Below, in pieces: positions 18,298 through 27,118 of a DNA stretch of 64,000 bases; positions within the stretch are counted from its first letter, which is position 1; every line of letters begins with the position of its first letter. The position numbers and the translations under genes were made by a program. The stretch comes from Granulosicoccus sp045106195 (GTDB taxonomy: Bacteria > Pseudomonadota > Gammaproteobacteria > Granulosicoccales > Granulosicoccaceae), in assembly GCA_045106195.1 (NCBI GenBank), contig JBGCEH010000019.1, positions 195,946-259,945 on the forward strand, given 5' to 3'. Under the pieces are notes generated by a model, which saw only the letters and a list, made by a program, of their open reading frames with translations, did no database searches and was not told where the DNA came from.

Positions 18298-18558
18298 ATG
18301 GACAATCAGCCAGCATGTGTCTGGGCGACCAACAAGGAACTCTGGGATAGCTTTCTGAATGATCCTGAGCTCGCCCGTGCCCTTGACAGTGCCAAACGTG
18401 GCAAAACCGTGCATGCAAAAGAGCCTGGAAAATCAGATGCCGGGCAAGCGAACGATTTGTCGGCGGTTGATGGCGAGGAAGAGCGGCAGATTGGCGCCAG
18501 ATTACGTGCCTATGAGACGCCGATAACGGATGAAATCCTGCGCCAGTCGATTCGATAG
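18298..18558 (+). CDS. Small hydrophilic protein of unknown function
   Basis: 86 aa, soluble, charged, no signal or membrane segment. Begins MDNQPACVWATNKELWDSF and ends in a predicted helix (ITDEILRQSIR). I do not recognise the family. Lies 140 bp after the subtilase gene and 166 bp before the papain-like gene, all on the plus strand. It could be an inhibitor, adaptor or substrate of the neighbouring proteases; this is inference from position only. Confidence 0.6.
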   Translation: MDNQPACVWATNKELWDSFLNDPELARALDSAKRGKTVHAKEPGKSDAGQANDLSAVDGEEERQIGARLRAYETPITDEILRQSIR

Positions 18559-18724
18559 AAGCGCACTGCCCTCCGCCCGTGCCATTCCGGATAAATCAAT
18601 GCCAATCTCGAATCGAATCAGTCGCCGAACCCAAGACGGCGAACACCCGGAACACGTTTGTGCTGAACGCCATCGATAGCGGTATCCAGCTGGTTCGCGC
18701 TCAACGATCCGGGCGATAGTCTTT

Positions 18725-20302
18725 ATGCATCAGGCTGCTAGTCTGCAGTTTCATGCGTTTGAAGAGCGCTATTTCAGCGACCTGCCAAGCTCGCGCCAAT
18801 TGCGCTACCTGTATTGCTATCTTCGTGATCTGGACGCAACAACCATTTTGGTTGAGCCTCACTACTTCGACAAGGACTACCTCTCGGAGTTTGCGGCTTT
18901 TTATAGCGTCAGTTCACGTGGTTACCCCAATACGTGCCGACGTCTACATTTTTTCTCACAATCCGTCACACGGCAGCAATTTACCCTCGCCGTGTCGGGT
19001 GATCAGGATGTTCTGGCGCAGCTGCGATCGTCCTATCTTGGATTCACCGTTATTCGTCCTATATCCGCAGCGCCTCTGGGATGCACGGTGCTGACTTGGT
19101 ACCCTGATGAGGTCAGGCCGACGCGTCGAGTTACCTCCCCCTCACGGGACTATCATTGCCACCTGGCTGGCATCCGGTTAAGTGTTAAGGGTCTGGCATG
19201 GCAACAGCAGGACTCTGCCGTAGGTGCCTGCGCAACGGTAGGATTGTGGAGCATGCTGCACGCCTCCAGTTTCGACAACGATCATAGTGCCCCTACAACC
19301 GCCCAGATCACCGAGGCCGCCCATCAGACAGCGGTAACCGGTGCAAGAGTATTTCCGTCCAACGGCCTGACCATTATTCAATTGCTGGAGGCGATCAAGC
19401 GTTACCATATGGCGCCGTTTGCCATGAACGGTGACATTCAACCGCAGGCTGTAACGATCCCAGCGGTCAACATTGCGCGAAGTGCCGGTTTCAGCAAAGA
19501 GCGTTTTGCGAGTACCTGTGCCTCATTCATCCGGTCCGGATATCCGGTATTGGCAATCGGGCAATCTGCCGGTAACGGCCGTCATGCCGTCTGCATCACC
19601 GGGTTTCGTGAAGAGCCTCCCGGGGAAGTTGCTCCGCGGGCTGTGAAAGCTGCCGACGAATCGATTGTTCACGTCTACATTCATGACGATAACCTCGGTC
19701 CCAATGTACGTTTTGCGGTGAGAACCACCAGCCGTTTCGGACAGGTCATGTTGGTGCCGGATCCGCCTGATACTAAGCGTGAAGGAGAGAACGCATCGCC
19801 GACACTCGGTCATCCAGAATTTGTGCCGCAGCAGTTGGTAGTTTGTACGCATGAGGATCTGCGTACATCACCTGACAAGCTCAACGGTACCGGGCTGAAA
19901 ATATGTGCCGACATTTCTACCGAAATGAACAGATTGCTGGAATTATCCGGATTACCTCAGCGAGGTTTGTTGTATAGCTGTCGCTTCATGCTGGTCCGAG
20001 ACTATCTCAGCCAGGAACTGCCTGCGTTGTTTTCAGGTGATGATGTCGCAAGTCTGCTGGGCAGAGTCCGTCTCGAGATCGTTGAGCGCGTTGTGCCCAT
20101 GAGCAAGCACATCGGCGTTGTTAGAATATCACTGCACGATTCCACGCCGCTACTCGACGTTTTGTACGACACTTCAGACAGTGATTTGAATCATCCTGTT
20201 TTCGCGCATATTTCATATGGTTTGAATGTCTGCCGCATACTGGAAGGTGTGGATGGATATGAGGCACAACGCTTTGGCATGCAGATCAAGGCCTTTCAGT
20301 AA
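18725..20302 (+). CDS. Papain-like (C39-like) predicted cysteine protease
   Basis: 525-aa soluble protein that I do not recognise as a named family. Residues 161-177 (QQQDSAVGACATVGLWS) look like a papain-fold active-site helix with C169 and an upstream Gln, followed by GNGRHAVCITGF with H287 and a YIHDDNLGPN strand with D321/D322, giving a plausible Cys-His-Asp triad. N-terminal ~150 residues and the C-terminal ~170 residues are uncharacterised. No signal peptide. Forms a likely set with the subtilase and the 86-aa gene upstream. Confidence 0.7.
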   Translation: MHQAASLQFHAFEERYFSDLPSSRQLRYLYCYLRDLDATTILVEPHYFDKDYLSEFAAFYSVSSRGYPNTCRRLHFFSQSVTRQQFTLAVSGDQDVLAQLRSSYLGFTVIRPISAAPLGCTVLTWYPDEVRPTRRVTSPSRDYHCHLAGIRLSVKGLAWQQQDSAVGACATVGLWSMLHASSFDNDHSAPTTAQITEAAHQTAVTGARVFPSNGLTIIQLLEAIKRYHMAPFAMNGDIQPQAVTIPAVNIARSAGFSKERFASTCASFIRSGYPVLAIGQSAGNGRHAVCITGFREEPPGEVAPRAVKAADESIVHVYIHDDNLGPNVRFAVRTTSRFGQVMLVPDPPDTKREGENASPTLGHPEFVPQQLVVCTHEDLRTSPDKLNGTGLKICADISTEMNRLLELSGLPQRGLLYSCRFMLVRDYLSQELPALFSGDDVASLLGRVRLEIVERVVPMSKHIGVVRISLHDSTPLLDVLYDTSDSDLNHPVFAHISYGLNVCRILEGVDGYEAQRFGMQIKAFQ

Positions 20303-20474
20303 TAGTAGTCCCTGTATTTCGAACGGCACTTTTTCGACGATCACCATCGCCGTAAGTCACTTGTGTATACGCGTGAATCTACGGGCACTGACCGTTGGTT
20401 TTTTGATATTTTGCTGGTACCAAAGCGCGAAAGGTCCTCGTTTTCGCTATAAATTATCTGAAAAATGTTGAAAG

Positions 20475-21875
20475 TTGAATACGTGTCGTCAGAATGGCCA
20501 GACAAGTACCGGGAGGGCTGATGTATCTTTGGCGTTGTCTTCGGAAGGCAGTGCGACAGCTCCAATGAACAATTTATCTGACCATCCAAAATACACCTTC
20601 TTCACCACGGCCCGGGCTAAAAAGGGTGAACTGGTAAAGTGTATTCTTCATGGATTGCCTCGTGCGTCATATTTCAAGATATCTGCCTGGCTATTCCTGA
20701 TATTCCAGGCTTGTATTGTTGTACATCCCGTGCATGCTCAGCAATCCGGTGATAGTTCAGAATCTCTGAACAATACTGATAGCCCTCGATTATTTGAGCC
20801 GCGTTCGCAAGGTCCTGACGAACTTGTCCGAAGGGTGTATCTTGGACTGGGTGTGGGTCGTAGTTCGCTTGAGCCTGATACGGATGCACTGCCCGGTGTC
20901 ACGGTTTCCGGTGGACAGCAAACAGCCACTCAGGCGACGTTTCAGGCGACCGCGGGTATGGATGTGAACAAGTGGTTTTCAGTTGAACTTCACGGTGCCA
21001 ATCTGGGTCGTGCCGGGTTGTCTGACAGTACGTCCATCGCTTATCGTGATCTTGGCCTGAGTGCACTTGTTTATGTGGGTGGCGCTCGGCAGCGAATGAA
21101 TCGGCGAGGCTGGACGGCGTTTGGACGAGCCGGAATCGGTCACCTTTTGGATCCGCGCAGAGACAGCGAACGATCAAACGCAGACAAAACCCATTGGCTG
21201 TTGGGCGCGGGAACAGAATTTTCTACGCGCAGCGGTTTCGCACTACGTGCAGAGGGTATCGCGTTCGACACGGAGGTCAGTTATCTGCAATTGGGTTTGA
21301 TATACCGGATCGCTGGCCGATCGGAAGCTTCGCTTGTATCGGAGTCAACGGTTGTTTTGCCAAAACCCGTTGTGGAAGGTGAGGCGGCCCTCGCATCCGG
21401 TGAAGGTGATTCTGGTGACAGTGATCAAGTGGTGATGACGGTTGATGATGACGGCGACGGGGTTATGTGGCCCGATGACGACTGTGAGGATACGCCACCG
21501 GGTGTTGCAGTGGGGGACAACGGCTGCGCACTGTTCGTACGAGAGGTCGAAGCTCTGACTTTTAACACGGATTCTGCAGAGCTCACCCGGGAGGCCAAGG
21601 AGATACTCGAAGGGGTATTAGGCACATTGAAGCAGATTCCCGGTGCGAAAGCACGGGTGGTAGCGCATGCCGATAGCATCGGTGAGGCCGATTACAACAT
21701 GCAGCTGTCGAAACATAGAGCCATTTCTGTTGCGCGGTATCTAGTGCATGGTGGCATTCCCAAAGCCCGGCTGGAAGCGCGTGCTTTTGGTGAGCTGCGG
21801 CCCGTCGATACCAATGCCACGCCTGTGGGTCGGCGACAGAACAGGCGCGTGGAAATCGATTTGATTGCAGAATGA
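20475..21875 (+). CDS. OmpA-family outer-membrane protein
   Basis: Up to 466 aa. N-terminal part has a beta-barrel-like region (~110-290), then acidic calcium-binding-type repeats (VDDDGDGVMWPDDDCEDTP, ~317-336) and a C-terminal OmpA peptidoglycan-binding domain (~350-466: FNTDSAELTREAKEIL, VVAHADSIGEADYNMQLS, RRQNRRVEID). The true start is uncertain: the hydrophobic signal (SAWLFLIFQACIVV to VHAQQ) begins near residue 67, and a TTG at 20655 would place it correctly, whereas ATG/GTG starts at 20475 give a 60-residue extension. Links outer membrane to cell wall. Confidence 0.85.
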   Translation: MNTCRQNGQTSTGRADVSLALSSEGSATAPMNNLSDHPKYTFFTTARAKKGELVKCILHGLPRASYFKISAWLFLIFQACIVVHPVHAQQSGDSSESLNNTDSPRLFEPRSQGPDELVRRVYLGLGVGRSSLEPDTDALPGVTVSGGQQTATQATFQATAGMDVNKWFSVELHGANLGRAGLSDSTSIAYRDLGLSALVYVGGARQRMNRRGWTAFGRAGIGHLLDPRRDSERSNADKTHWLLGAGTEFSTRSGFALRAEGIAFDTEVSYLQLGLIYRIAGRSEASLVSESTVVLPKPVVEGEAALASGEGDSGDSDQVVMTVDDDGDGVMWPDDDCEDTPPGVAVGDNGCALFVREVEALTFNTDSAELTREAKEILEGVLGTLKQIPGAKARVVAHADSIGEADYNMQLSKHRAISVARYLVHGGIPKARLEARAFGELRPVDTNATPVGRRQNRRVEIDLIAE

Positions 21876-21986
21876 TGTTATTCGGCCTTTCACTGGCGAC
21901 AAGGCTGATCAGTTGTGATTCAATAACGAATCCGGTCGTATAGTGACTTTGCGGCTCTACCCATAACCCCTCGCAGTGACGATTCT

Positions 21987-22589
21987 ATGGATAACGGTGC
22001 CCTGGTTTTCATCATCATCATCGAGGCAATTGTTATTGTCTGGCTGGCAAGCAAACTCAAGCAGTACGAAAAATTCGAGCATTTGCTGGGTCCTGCCCCC
22101 GACAAGCCTGCGACGGCTGCTCCTGCGGGTGGTTCAACCGGTGGCTTGGGAGATTCAGCAACTGCCAGTGACGGCGTGCCAAAGGCTGACACCGCTAACG
22201 CTGCAAGCCGGGCGGTTGCGGGCTCGATAAATACTTTTAATGATGAAGACGAGGAGCTTCTTGATATGCCCGGCGTCGATCCGGAAGCGAATATAGAGGA
22301 AGCCAAACGCGTACAGTTAGTTATGGCGCGTTGTCGTTACGCGGAATTTTATCTCGAGCAACTTGATGACGATTACGAGCGCGGACAATTTCAGCGCATT
22401 GTGAACAGTTGCAAGAACACAGCCAGGAAAATAGAGGATCCGTTCTTTCAGGCCAGCGCACTGCATCCTGTAATCATATTACTGGACAGGGCAGAGTGGG
22501 TGAAAGAGCGGGATCAGTTGCTATCGGAAGTGAGTGACGATCTGGTCAAGCAGCGGATCAGCGAAGAGCTGGCGGCATCAACGGCCTGA
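21987..22589 (+). CDS. Inner-membrane-anchored protein of unknown function
   Basis: 200 aa. Residues 5-22 (ALVFIIIIEAIVIVWLAS) form one N-terminal helix; then a flexible Ala/Gly/Pro segment (30-80), an acidic patch (DEDEELL) and a helical C-terminal domain (~100-195) with two Cys. Probably anchored in the inner membrane with the rest in the cytoplasm. No family recognised. Followed by a terminator-like hairpin. Confidence 0.7.
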   Translation: MDNGALVFIIIIEAIVIVWLASKLKQYEKFEHLLGPAPDKPATAAPAGGSTGGLGDSATASDGVPKADTANAASRAVAGSINTFNDEDEELLDMPGVDPEANIEEAKRVQLVMARCRYAEFYLEQLDDDYERGQFQRIVNSCKNTARKIEDPFFQASALHPVIILLDRAEWVKERDQLLSEVSDDLVKQRISEELAASTA

Positions 22590-22616
22590 CGCGTGCCCTG
22601 ATTCACGCGTTGTTTA
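22589..22616 (+). terminator. Terminator-like hairpin
   Basis: ACGCGTG (22589-22595) pairs with CACGCGT (22604-22610), 8-nt loop, followed by TGTTTA. It starts at the stop codon of the preceding gene. The T-run is short, so termination may be partial. Confidence 0.45.
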
Positions 22617-22768
22617 TCGTCTGATTTCGCGCTTTTCCTTGACTCAGGCGTAGAGGCAGAGGCCAGGCGGTACGCTGATGGACGTAAGTGAAGCCGCGAG
22701 ACAGACAGGATCTTAAGGTACACTGTCTGGACGGATTTCGCAGTTTATCAGTGGAGAATATGCCTTAA

Positions 22769-23020
22769 ATGAGTAATGGAAAATCAACACAGAACAGCCC
22801 TTATCGCGTGGAAGTCGAGGAAGGCAAGAGTTATTTCTGGTGCGCATGCGGTCAGAGCGCCAATCAGCCATTTTGTGATGGGAGCCATAAAGGCGGTGAG
22901 TTCTCGCCGGTAAAGCACGTCGCTGAGAAAGATGGCATGGTGGCATTCTGCGGTTGCCGGCAATCTGGACGGCAACCCATGTGTGACGGCACTCACCGCA
23001 CCTTGTCTGATAGTGAGTGA
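22769..23020 (+). CDS. CDGSH iron-sulfur domain protein, two domains
   Basis: 83-aa protein with two tandem CDGSH [2Fe-2S] motifs: CACGQSANQPFCDGSH and CGCRQSGRQPMCDGTH, each a 3Cys-1His ligand set. This is the bacterial MitoNEET-like class with duplicated domains, usually a redox or iron-sulfur carrier. Single gene, plus strand; a palindromic repeat follows directly after its stop. Confidence 0.92.
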   Translation: MSNGKSTQNSPYRVEVEEGKSYFWCACGQSANQPFCDGSHKGGEFSPVKHVAEKDGMVAFCGCRQSGRQPMCDGTHRTLSDSE

Positions 23021-23023
23021 ACC

Positions 23024-23202
23024 CTAGTGTAGTGGAACATACAAAAGGTTCATTCAGAGTCTCTCAAAAGCGGCTAATCAAGGCGGTGTTCGCCGATGAT
23101 ATTGGGCACATCGCCAAGAACGCTAAAGCGCAAGAGCCGCGTTTGAGTGATTCCCTTCAAACGATTCGCTGAATCAACGTTGTGTCTGTTCCACTACATT
23201 AG
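23024..23202. repeat. Dispersed imperfect palindrome, copy 1 (~179 bp)
   Basis: Terminal inverted repeat TGTAGTGGAACA (23028-23039) / TGTTCCACTACA (23187-23198), extendable to 16 bp with one mismatch. Inner arms also match: CTCAAAAGCGGCT against AGCCGCGTTTGAG, and TTCATTCAG against CTGAATCAA. The whole element can fold into a long hairpin. A second, diverged copy lies at 41761-41940 in the same orientation. No coding capacity. It resembles a MITE or large REP-type element. Confidence 0.75.
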
Positions 23203-23225
23203 ATCGTTCTTTTGTTGATATTGAC

Positions 23226-24122
23226 TTGAGGTTAATGAAGCAGACGCCCATGGCAGGAATTCTTGTCATGGTCTTTGCAACCTTTGTATTTGCAGTACAG
23301 GACGCGATAACTAAATCGCTAACAACAGATTTGCCTGTGGCGCAAATCGTGTTCGTACGGTTTTCCGCATTCGCTCTGATGGCGCTGGTTGTTGCGCATC
23401 GCAGTGTAGGCTTAAGGGCCGCTATTGCATCCGCTGTGCCTTTGTTACAGCTATCAAGATGTTTGCTAATGTGCGCAGAAATTGCGCTATTTGCTTACGC
23501 ATTACGTTTTCTGGGTGTTGGGCAGATTCATGCCTTGTTTGCCTGTTTCCCGCTTTTCGTCGCAGCGTTGTCTGTGCCGCTTCTCAAAGAGGCAGTGGGC
23601 TGGAGACGATGGCTTGCCGTGACGGTCGGTTTTGCAGGTACTCTGATAATCATCCGTCCCGGCACTGCCGTGTTTGATCCGTATGCACTCCTACCTCTGG
23701 CAGGTGCAGTTTTGTATGCGATTTACAATCTGTTGACCCGCAGGGTGTCCAAACAGGATTCTTATGCAACCTCGCTGGTGTACTTTGGTGTTGTCGGTGC
23801 CGTCGCGTCGGGGGTATTTGCGATAGGGCAATGGCAGGATATAAGCCATGATGTGGCTTGGCAATTGCTGTTTCTTTGCGTGACGTCCATTATTTCTCAC
23901 ATGATGCTTATAAAAGCATTGCAGCTTACCGAAGCTGTCGTACTGCAGCCATTTCAGTATTTGATTCTACCGTGGGCTATGCTGCTCGGCTATTTCTTTT
24001 ATGACGAAAAGCTGGATGGGTATACCTTGCTTGGCGCCGCTATTGTCGTGAGTAGTGGTGTCTATGTTGCCTATCGCGAGTATCACGTATCGCGCAATGA
24101 ACGCATCAATTCAGCGTTGTAA
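23226..24122 (+). CDS. EamA/DMT-family transporter
   Basis: 298-aa ten-helix transporter with two EamA repeats (~8-140 and ~155-285). The start MKQTPMAGILVMVFATFVFA and the segment LPVAQIVFVRFSAF are typical of the RhaT/RarD-like DMT exporters. It resembles the truncated DMT gene at the left edge in layout. Monocistronic; converges with the flippase gene. Confidence 0.9.
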   Translation: MRLMKQTPMAGILVMVFATFVFAVQDAITKSLTTDLPVAQIVFVRFSAFALMALVVAHRSVGLRAAIASAVPLLQLSRCLLMCAEIALFAYALRFLGVGQIHALFACFPLFVAALSVPLLKEAVGWRRWLAVTVGFAGTLIIIRPGTAVFDPYALLPLAGAVLYAIYNLLTRRVSKQDSYATSLVYFGVVGAVASGVFAIGQWQDISHDVAWQLLFLCVTSIISHMMLIKALQLTEAVVLQPFQYLILPWAMLLGYFFYDEKLDGYTLLGAAIVVSSGVYVAYREYHVSRNERINSAL

Positions 24123-24152
24123 TCAGGCACCGTTAAACAGCAGACACTGCCC

Positions 24153-25481
24153 CTAGCGCATTGAAACTACTATGCCGATGGCTGAGATCCCAAGCACCTG
24201 AATAAGCGTCGGTTTCAACAGATGGATCAGGTTAACGTTCAATCTGGACATGATGAAGAGTCGATAAAGCAGATCGCAGATAAATAGCGCAAGAAAATAT
24301 GCGGCAACGGCACGATTGGCCTCACCGTGGGTTGAAAACCATACTAGCGCTGCAGTGGATAGCGACGAAGATATCAGAATGAATGCCAGTTCGAGCTTTT
24401 GCCATTCGGCAACATGGTTAATTGCGCCAGCCGGTGCAAAAATAAAACGTACAACAACATACGGTGTCAGGTATTGCAGATACAGGCCGGCTATATTCCA
24501 GTTTTCGCCAAAGGCTAATTCGCACAGTGCCGGAGCGAAGTAGGCAATTATGGCTGCCGGCAGAATACAGATCCACTGTAGCCAGTGCATCTGCCTCACC
24601 ATTGACTGGCCAAGCTTGCCTGATTGATACAGTGACAGCATATCGGCGTGGTTTACCTGTGTGATTGCGCGTCCGATAATCGATGTAGGAAGCAGGCCGA
24701 TACGCCTGGCCAGAAAAAAGTATCCAGCCTGTAAGTTGCCAAATATAACTGACAAGACAAATAGTGGCAGAGCTTGAGATAGTTCAGACAAGCCGGTAGA
24801 CCATGTTGTGTACTTGGGGAATCGTTGGTATCTGTGCAGCAGAATTCTATAATGCCGCAGTCGATCTGCCGAGTGTTGTCTGATCAGATCGAGGTCCAGA
24901 TGTCTTGCCTGGTAGATAATGGCGGCAGCGAGTGCAATCGGATACGCTGCAATCAGAATCAGTAACTTCTGAGCGAAGAAAAAACCGAAGAGCTGCAGGA
25001 TGGCCAGTAACACTGCATTGATAATTCGGGCATTGGCAACAACGGCAAACTGTTGCTTGCGGATTGACCAGAAAACCAGCGTCTCGTTAAGCAGGAATAA
25101 TAAAACGCCAATGACAACCAGCGGCACATAAGCTTGTAGTGCGTGATGGTTATGTGAAAGGCCAAACGCATTGACGGCCATCATGTATGCAATGCTGAAA
25201 AGCAGCAACACTCCAATACAGACTACGATGGTTAACTCAGCCAGCCTGAGTGCCATTGCATCGCGTTTGGGCAGCACAATCGCCAACTCGAGGCGTAGGC
25301 CTGCGAACCGCGCCATTACAAGAACCAGGGCCGTGAAAACGCCGAACACACCAAGCTCTTCCGGGGAGTAGACTCGGGTTAGTACAGGTGTTGCAGCGAC
25401 AAAAACTATTTGCGCCAGCAAAGTGCCTTTCGTGAGGGACAGAATGTGTCTGAGCCTTGATCCTTTGTTTACTTTTGCCAC
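24153..25481 (-). CDS. Wzx-like polysaccharide flippase (MOP superfamily)
   Basis: 442-aa inner-membrane protein with about twelve helices. N-terminal GTLLAQIVFVAATPVLTRVY with YSPEELGVFGVF is the classic start of O-antigen/exopolysaccharide flippases. It probably moves lipid-linked glycans across the inner membrane. Only a sulfotransferase gene stands next to it; no glycosyltransferases are present, so this is an orphan part of a glycan pathway. Confidence 0.85.
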   Translation of the reverse strand: MAKVNKGSRLRHILSLTKGTLLAQIVFVAATPVLTRVYSPEELGVFGVFTALVLVMARFAGLRLELAIVLPKRDAMALRLAELTIVVCIGVLLLFSIAYMMAVNAFGLSHNHHALQAYVPLVVIGVLLFLLNETLVFWSIRKQQFAVVANARIINAVLLAILQLFGFFFAQKLLILIAAYPIALAAAIIYQARHLDLDLIRQHSADRLRHYRILLHRYQRFPKYTTWSTGLSELSQALPLFVLSVIFGNLQAGYFFLARRIGLLPTSIIGRAITQVNHADMLSLYQSGKLGQSMVRQMHWLQWICILPAAIIAYFAPALCELAFGENWNIAGLYLQYLTPYVVVRFIFAPAGAINHVAEWQKLELAFILISSSLSTAALVWFSTHGEANRAVAAYFLALFICDLLYRLFIMSRLNVNLIHLLKPTLIQVLGISAIGIVVSMR

Positions 25482-25565
25482 GACATTCTCAAGGTTTCAC
25501 TGTAAGCACAGGTCATTTGTGCCTGAATTCACGGCAGATCGAAACACACTCAGCAGGGATTTTCT

Positions 25566-26477
25566 CTAGTTCCAGTGAGGAAGGTCATTCTGCACTGTTG
25601 ACTCAACCCAACCGCGAGTCAGCTTGAACTTCTCTTGTAGCATTTCCCGTGTCTCATTTTGCATGTCTACCTTGGTGAGATTTGCAGACCTTATGGTCTC
25701 CCTGAAACGTCTCGTAGAGAGCTTTTTTGCATGTTTATGGAGCCAGGGTCTTTTTCGAATATATCCCCAGATATCCTGAATGATTTCAGAGTTGGGGCTA
25801 CCGCTTGAGTTTACCTTGTCGCCCGTATCGATTTTCCTGTGGTCGATATCGAGGAACGTAAAGAGCTTCTCCATTACCGGATCAGGCTGTGTTAAAAATT
25901 CCTCAGCAATGATGATGTGAATATTCGAGTGTGGAAAGTTATCGTAAAACGGTTTGAGTCGTTGTTCGTAATAACCTAAACGCGTGAAATGCCAGAGATG
26001 TTGCCACTGTTCATTATGCCGCTGATTTTCCTTGGCAAGGCTGGATTCGAATGTCTCCGTTTCCCATCCTCGTGACAGGCAATACATGTAGCTTGAGTAG
26101 GCACGCTCTACCGGGTCCCGGAGTGCGATGATCAGACGAGTGTCAGGGGCGCAATGCTTCTTGATGTTTCTAATGGATGTTTCCGGATAGCTGGCTGTAC
26201 TCACAGAGGCGTCAACCTGCCATTTTTCATTGCCGGCCGCAAACAATGATGCCCATTTTTCAGGCGAATACTGGCGCTGCTCTGAAAAAGACTCTGAGCC
26301 AAGGCCCGTTATTTTTTGTGTTGCCTCAAAGGTGGCAAGAAAATGAGGCTCTTTGGGGTCGCTGACATGAATATCCGGGTGTTTGTTCATAGCGGCCGCG
26401 AGCGCGGTCGTACCACATCGAGGCATGCCGATCAATAGCAAGTTGGGTGTTGGCATGGGACCAGACTCGATGGACAC
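25566..26477 (-). CDS. Sulfotransferase (PAPS-dependent)
   Basis: 303-aa Sulfotransfer_1-type enzyme. The PAPS 5'-phosphosulfate loop GMPRCGTTA is at 17-25 and the 3'-phosphate motif RLIIALRDPVERAYSSYMY lies near 117-135. PKEPHFL is the typical downstream segment of bacterial enzymes. It lies just upstream of the flippase on the same strand (84-bp gap), so sulfation of a surface glycan or lipid is a reasonable guess. Confidence 0.88.
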   Translation of the reverse strand: MSIESGPMPTPNLLLIGMPRCGTTALAAAMNKHPDIHVSDPKEPHFLATFEATQKITGLGSESFSEQRQYSPEKWASLFAAGNEKWQVDASVSTASYPETSIRNIKKHCAPDTRLIIALRDPVERAYSSYMYCLSRGWETETFESSLAKENQRHNEQWQHLWHFTRLGYYEQRLKPFYDNFPHSNIHIIIAEEFLTQPDPVMEKLFTFLDIDHRKIDTGDKVNSSGSPNSEIIQDIWGYIRKRPWLHKHAKKLSTRRFRETIRSANLTKVDMQNETREMLQEKFKLTRGWVESTVQNDLPHWN

Positions 26478-26490
26478 GTCAAATTAGCGC

Positions 26491-26527
26491 CTAATACGCA
26501 CACAAGCGGGATGCTAGCGCGTATTAG
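26491..26527. promoter_or_regulatory. Inverted repeat upstream of sulfotransferase gene
   Basis: CTAATACGC (26491-26499) and GCGTATTAG (26519-26527) form a perfect 9-bp dyad with a 19-nt spacer, 14 bp before the sulfotransferase start. It may be an operator or a 5'-UTR hairpin. Confidence 0.35.
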
Positions 26528-26752
26528 CTTTCAGGGGGCGGAAAATTCGCTGGATACTTTCTGCCAATATCCTTGAGCAGTCAGTCTCACATAGGGTCAG
26601 TCTGATATTACTCACCATAATACTCACCTTGAAGGTAGTCGGGGTCCTGTTTGAAATCGTGTAAGAGTGTACGCTATTACTTGCAGGAATCTTCGCGCAA
26701 TACATCCATATGCATTATTTTTAATGGATATATCACGAATGTTGATCATTAA

Positions 26753-26920
26753 GCTCTAGCGCACTGAACATTACCAAGTGTAAAGGCTAAAAATACAATA
26801 ATGTTGAGTAACGATCTTCACGATCGGTTGCTTTTTCCGGCTGACGTCCGAGCGTCAAACCCGCAATTTTCAGCGCGAGGGGTGCAACGTGGGGACCACA
26901 GCTGGTAATTGCGCTAGAGC
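26753..26920. repeat. 168-bp segment bounded by 11-bp inverted repeats
   Basis: GCTCTAGCGCA (26753-26763) and TGCGCTAGAGC (26910-26920) are perfect inverted repeats in a 641-bp gene-free stretch (26478-27118). The enclosed DNA has no open frame that I would call a gene. Its size is close to that of the palindromic repeat at 23024, but the sequence differs. No target duplication is obvious. The rest of the 641-bp stretch holds nothing further that I recognise. Confidence 0.35.
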
Positions 26921-27118
26921 GAAACACTTTCAGAACTATCGGCCCAAGAGGCATTGCGCTTGAACTAGCCGCATTCGATGACTTTTCACGGTGGCGGGAG
27001 TGTGTCGTATGTCACAAGTGTTTTCAATCTAACAGCAGATCAGCCGTCGATAGACGTTCTACTTTGTTACTCTTGGCGGTCTGGGTATTTTATTTGTTTC
27101 ACTGGCGTCAGACTCACA

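Noticed and set aside
26514..26705. 63-codon minus-strand frame upstream of the sulfotransferase
   Set aside because: No ribosome site, no recognisable motif, overlaps the dyad at 26491-26527.
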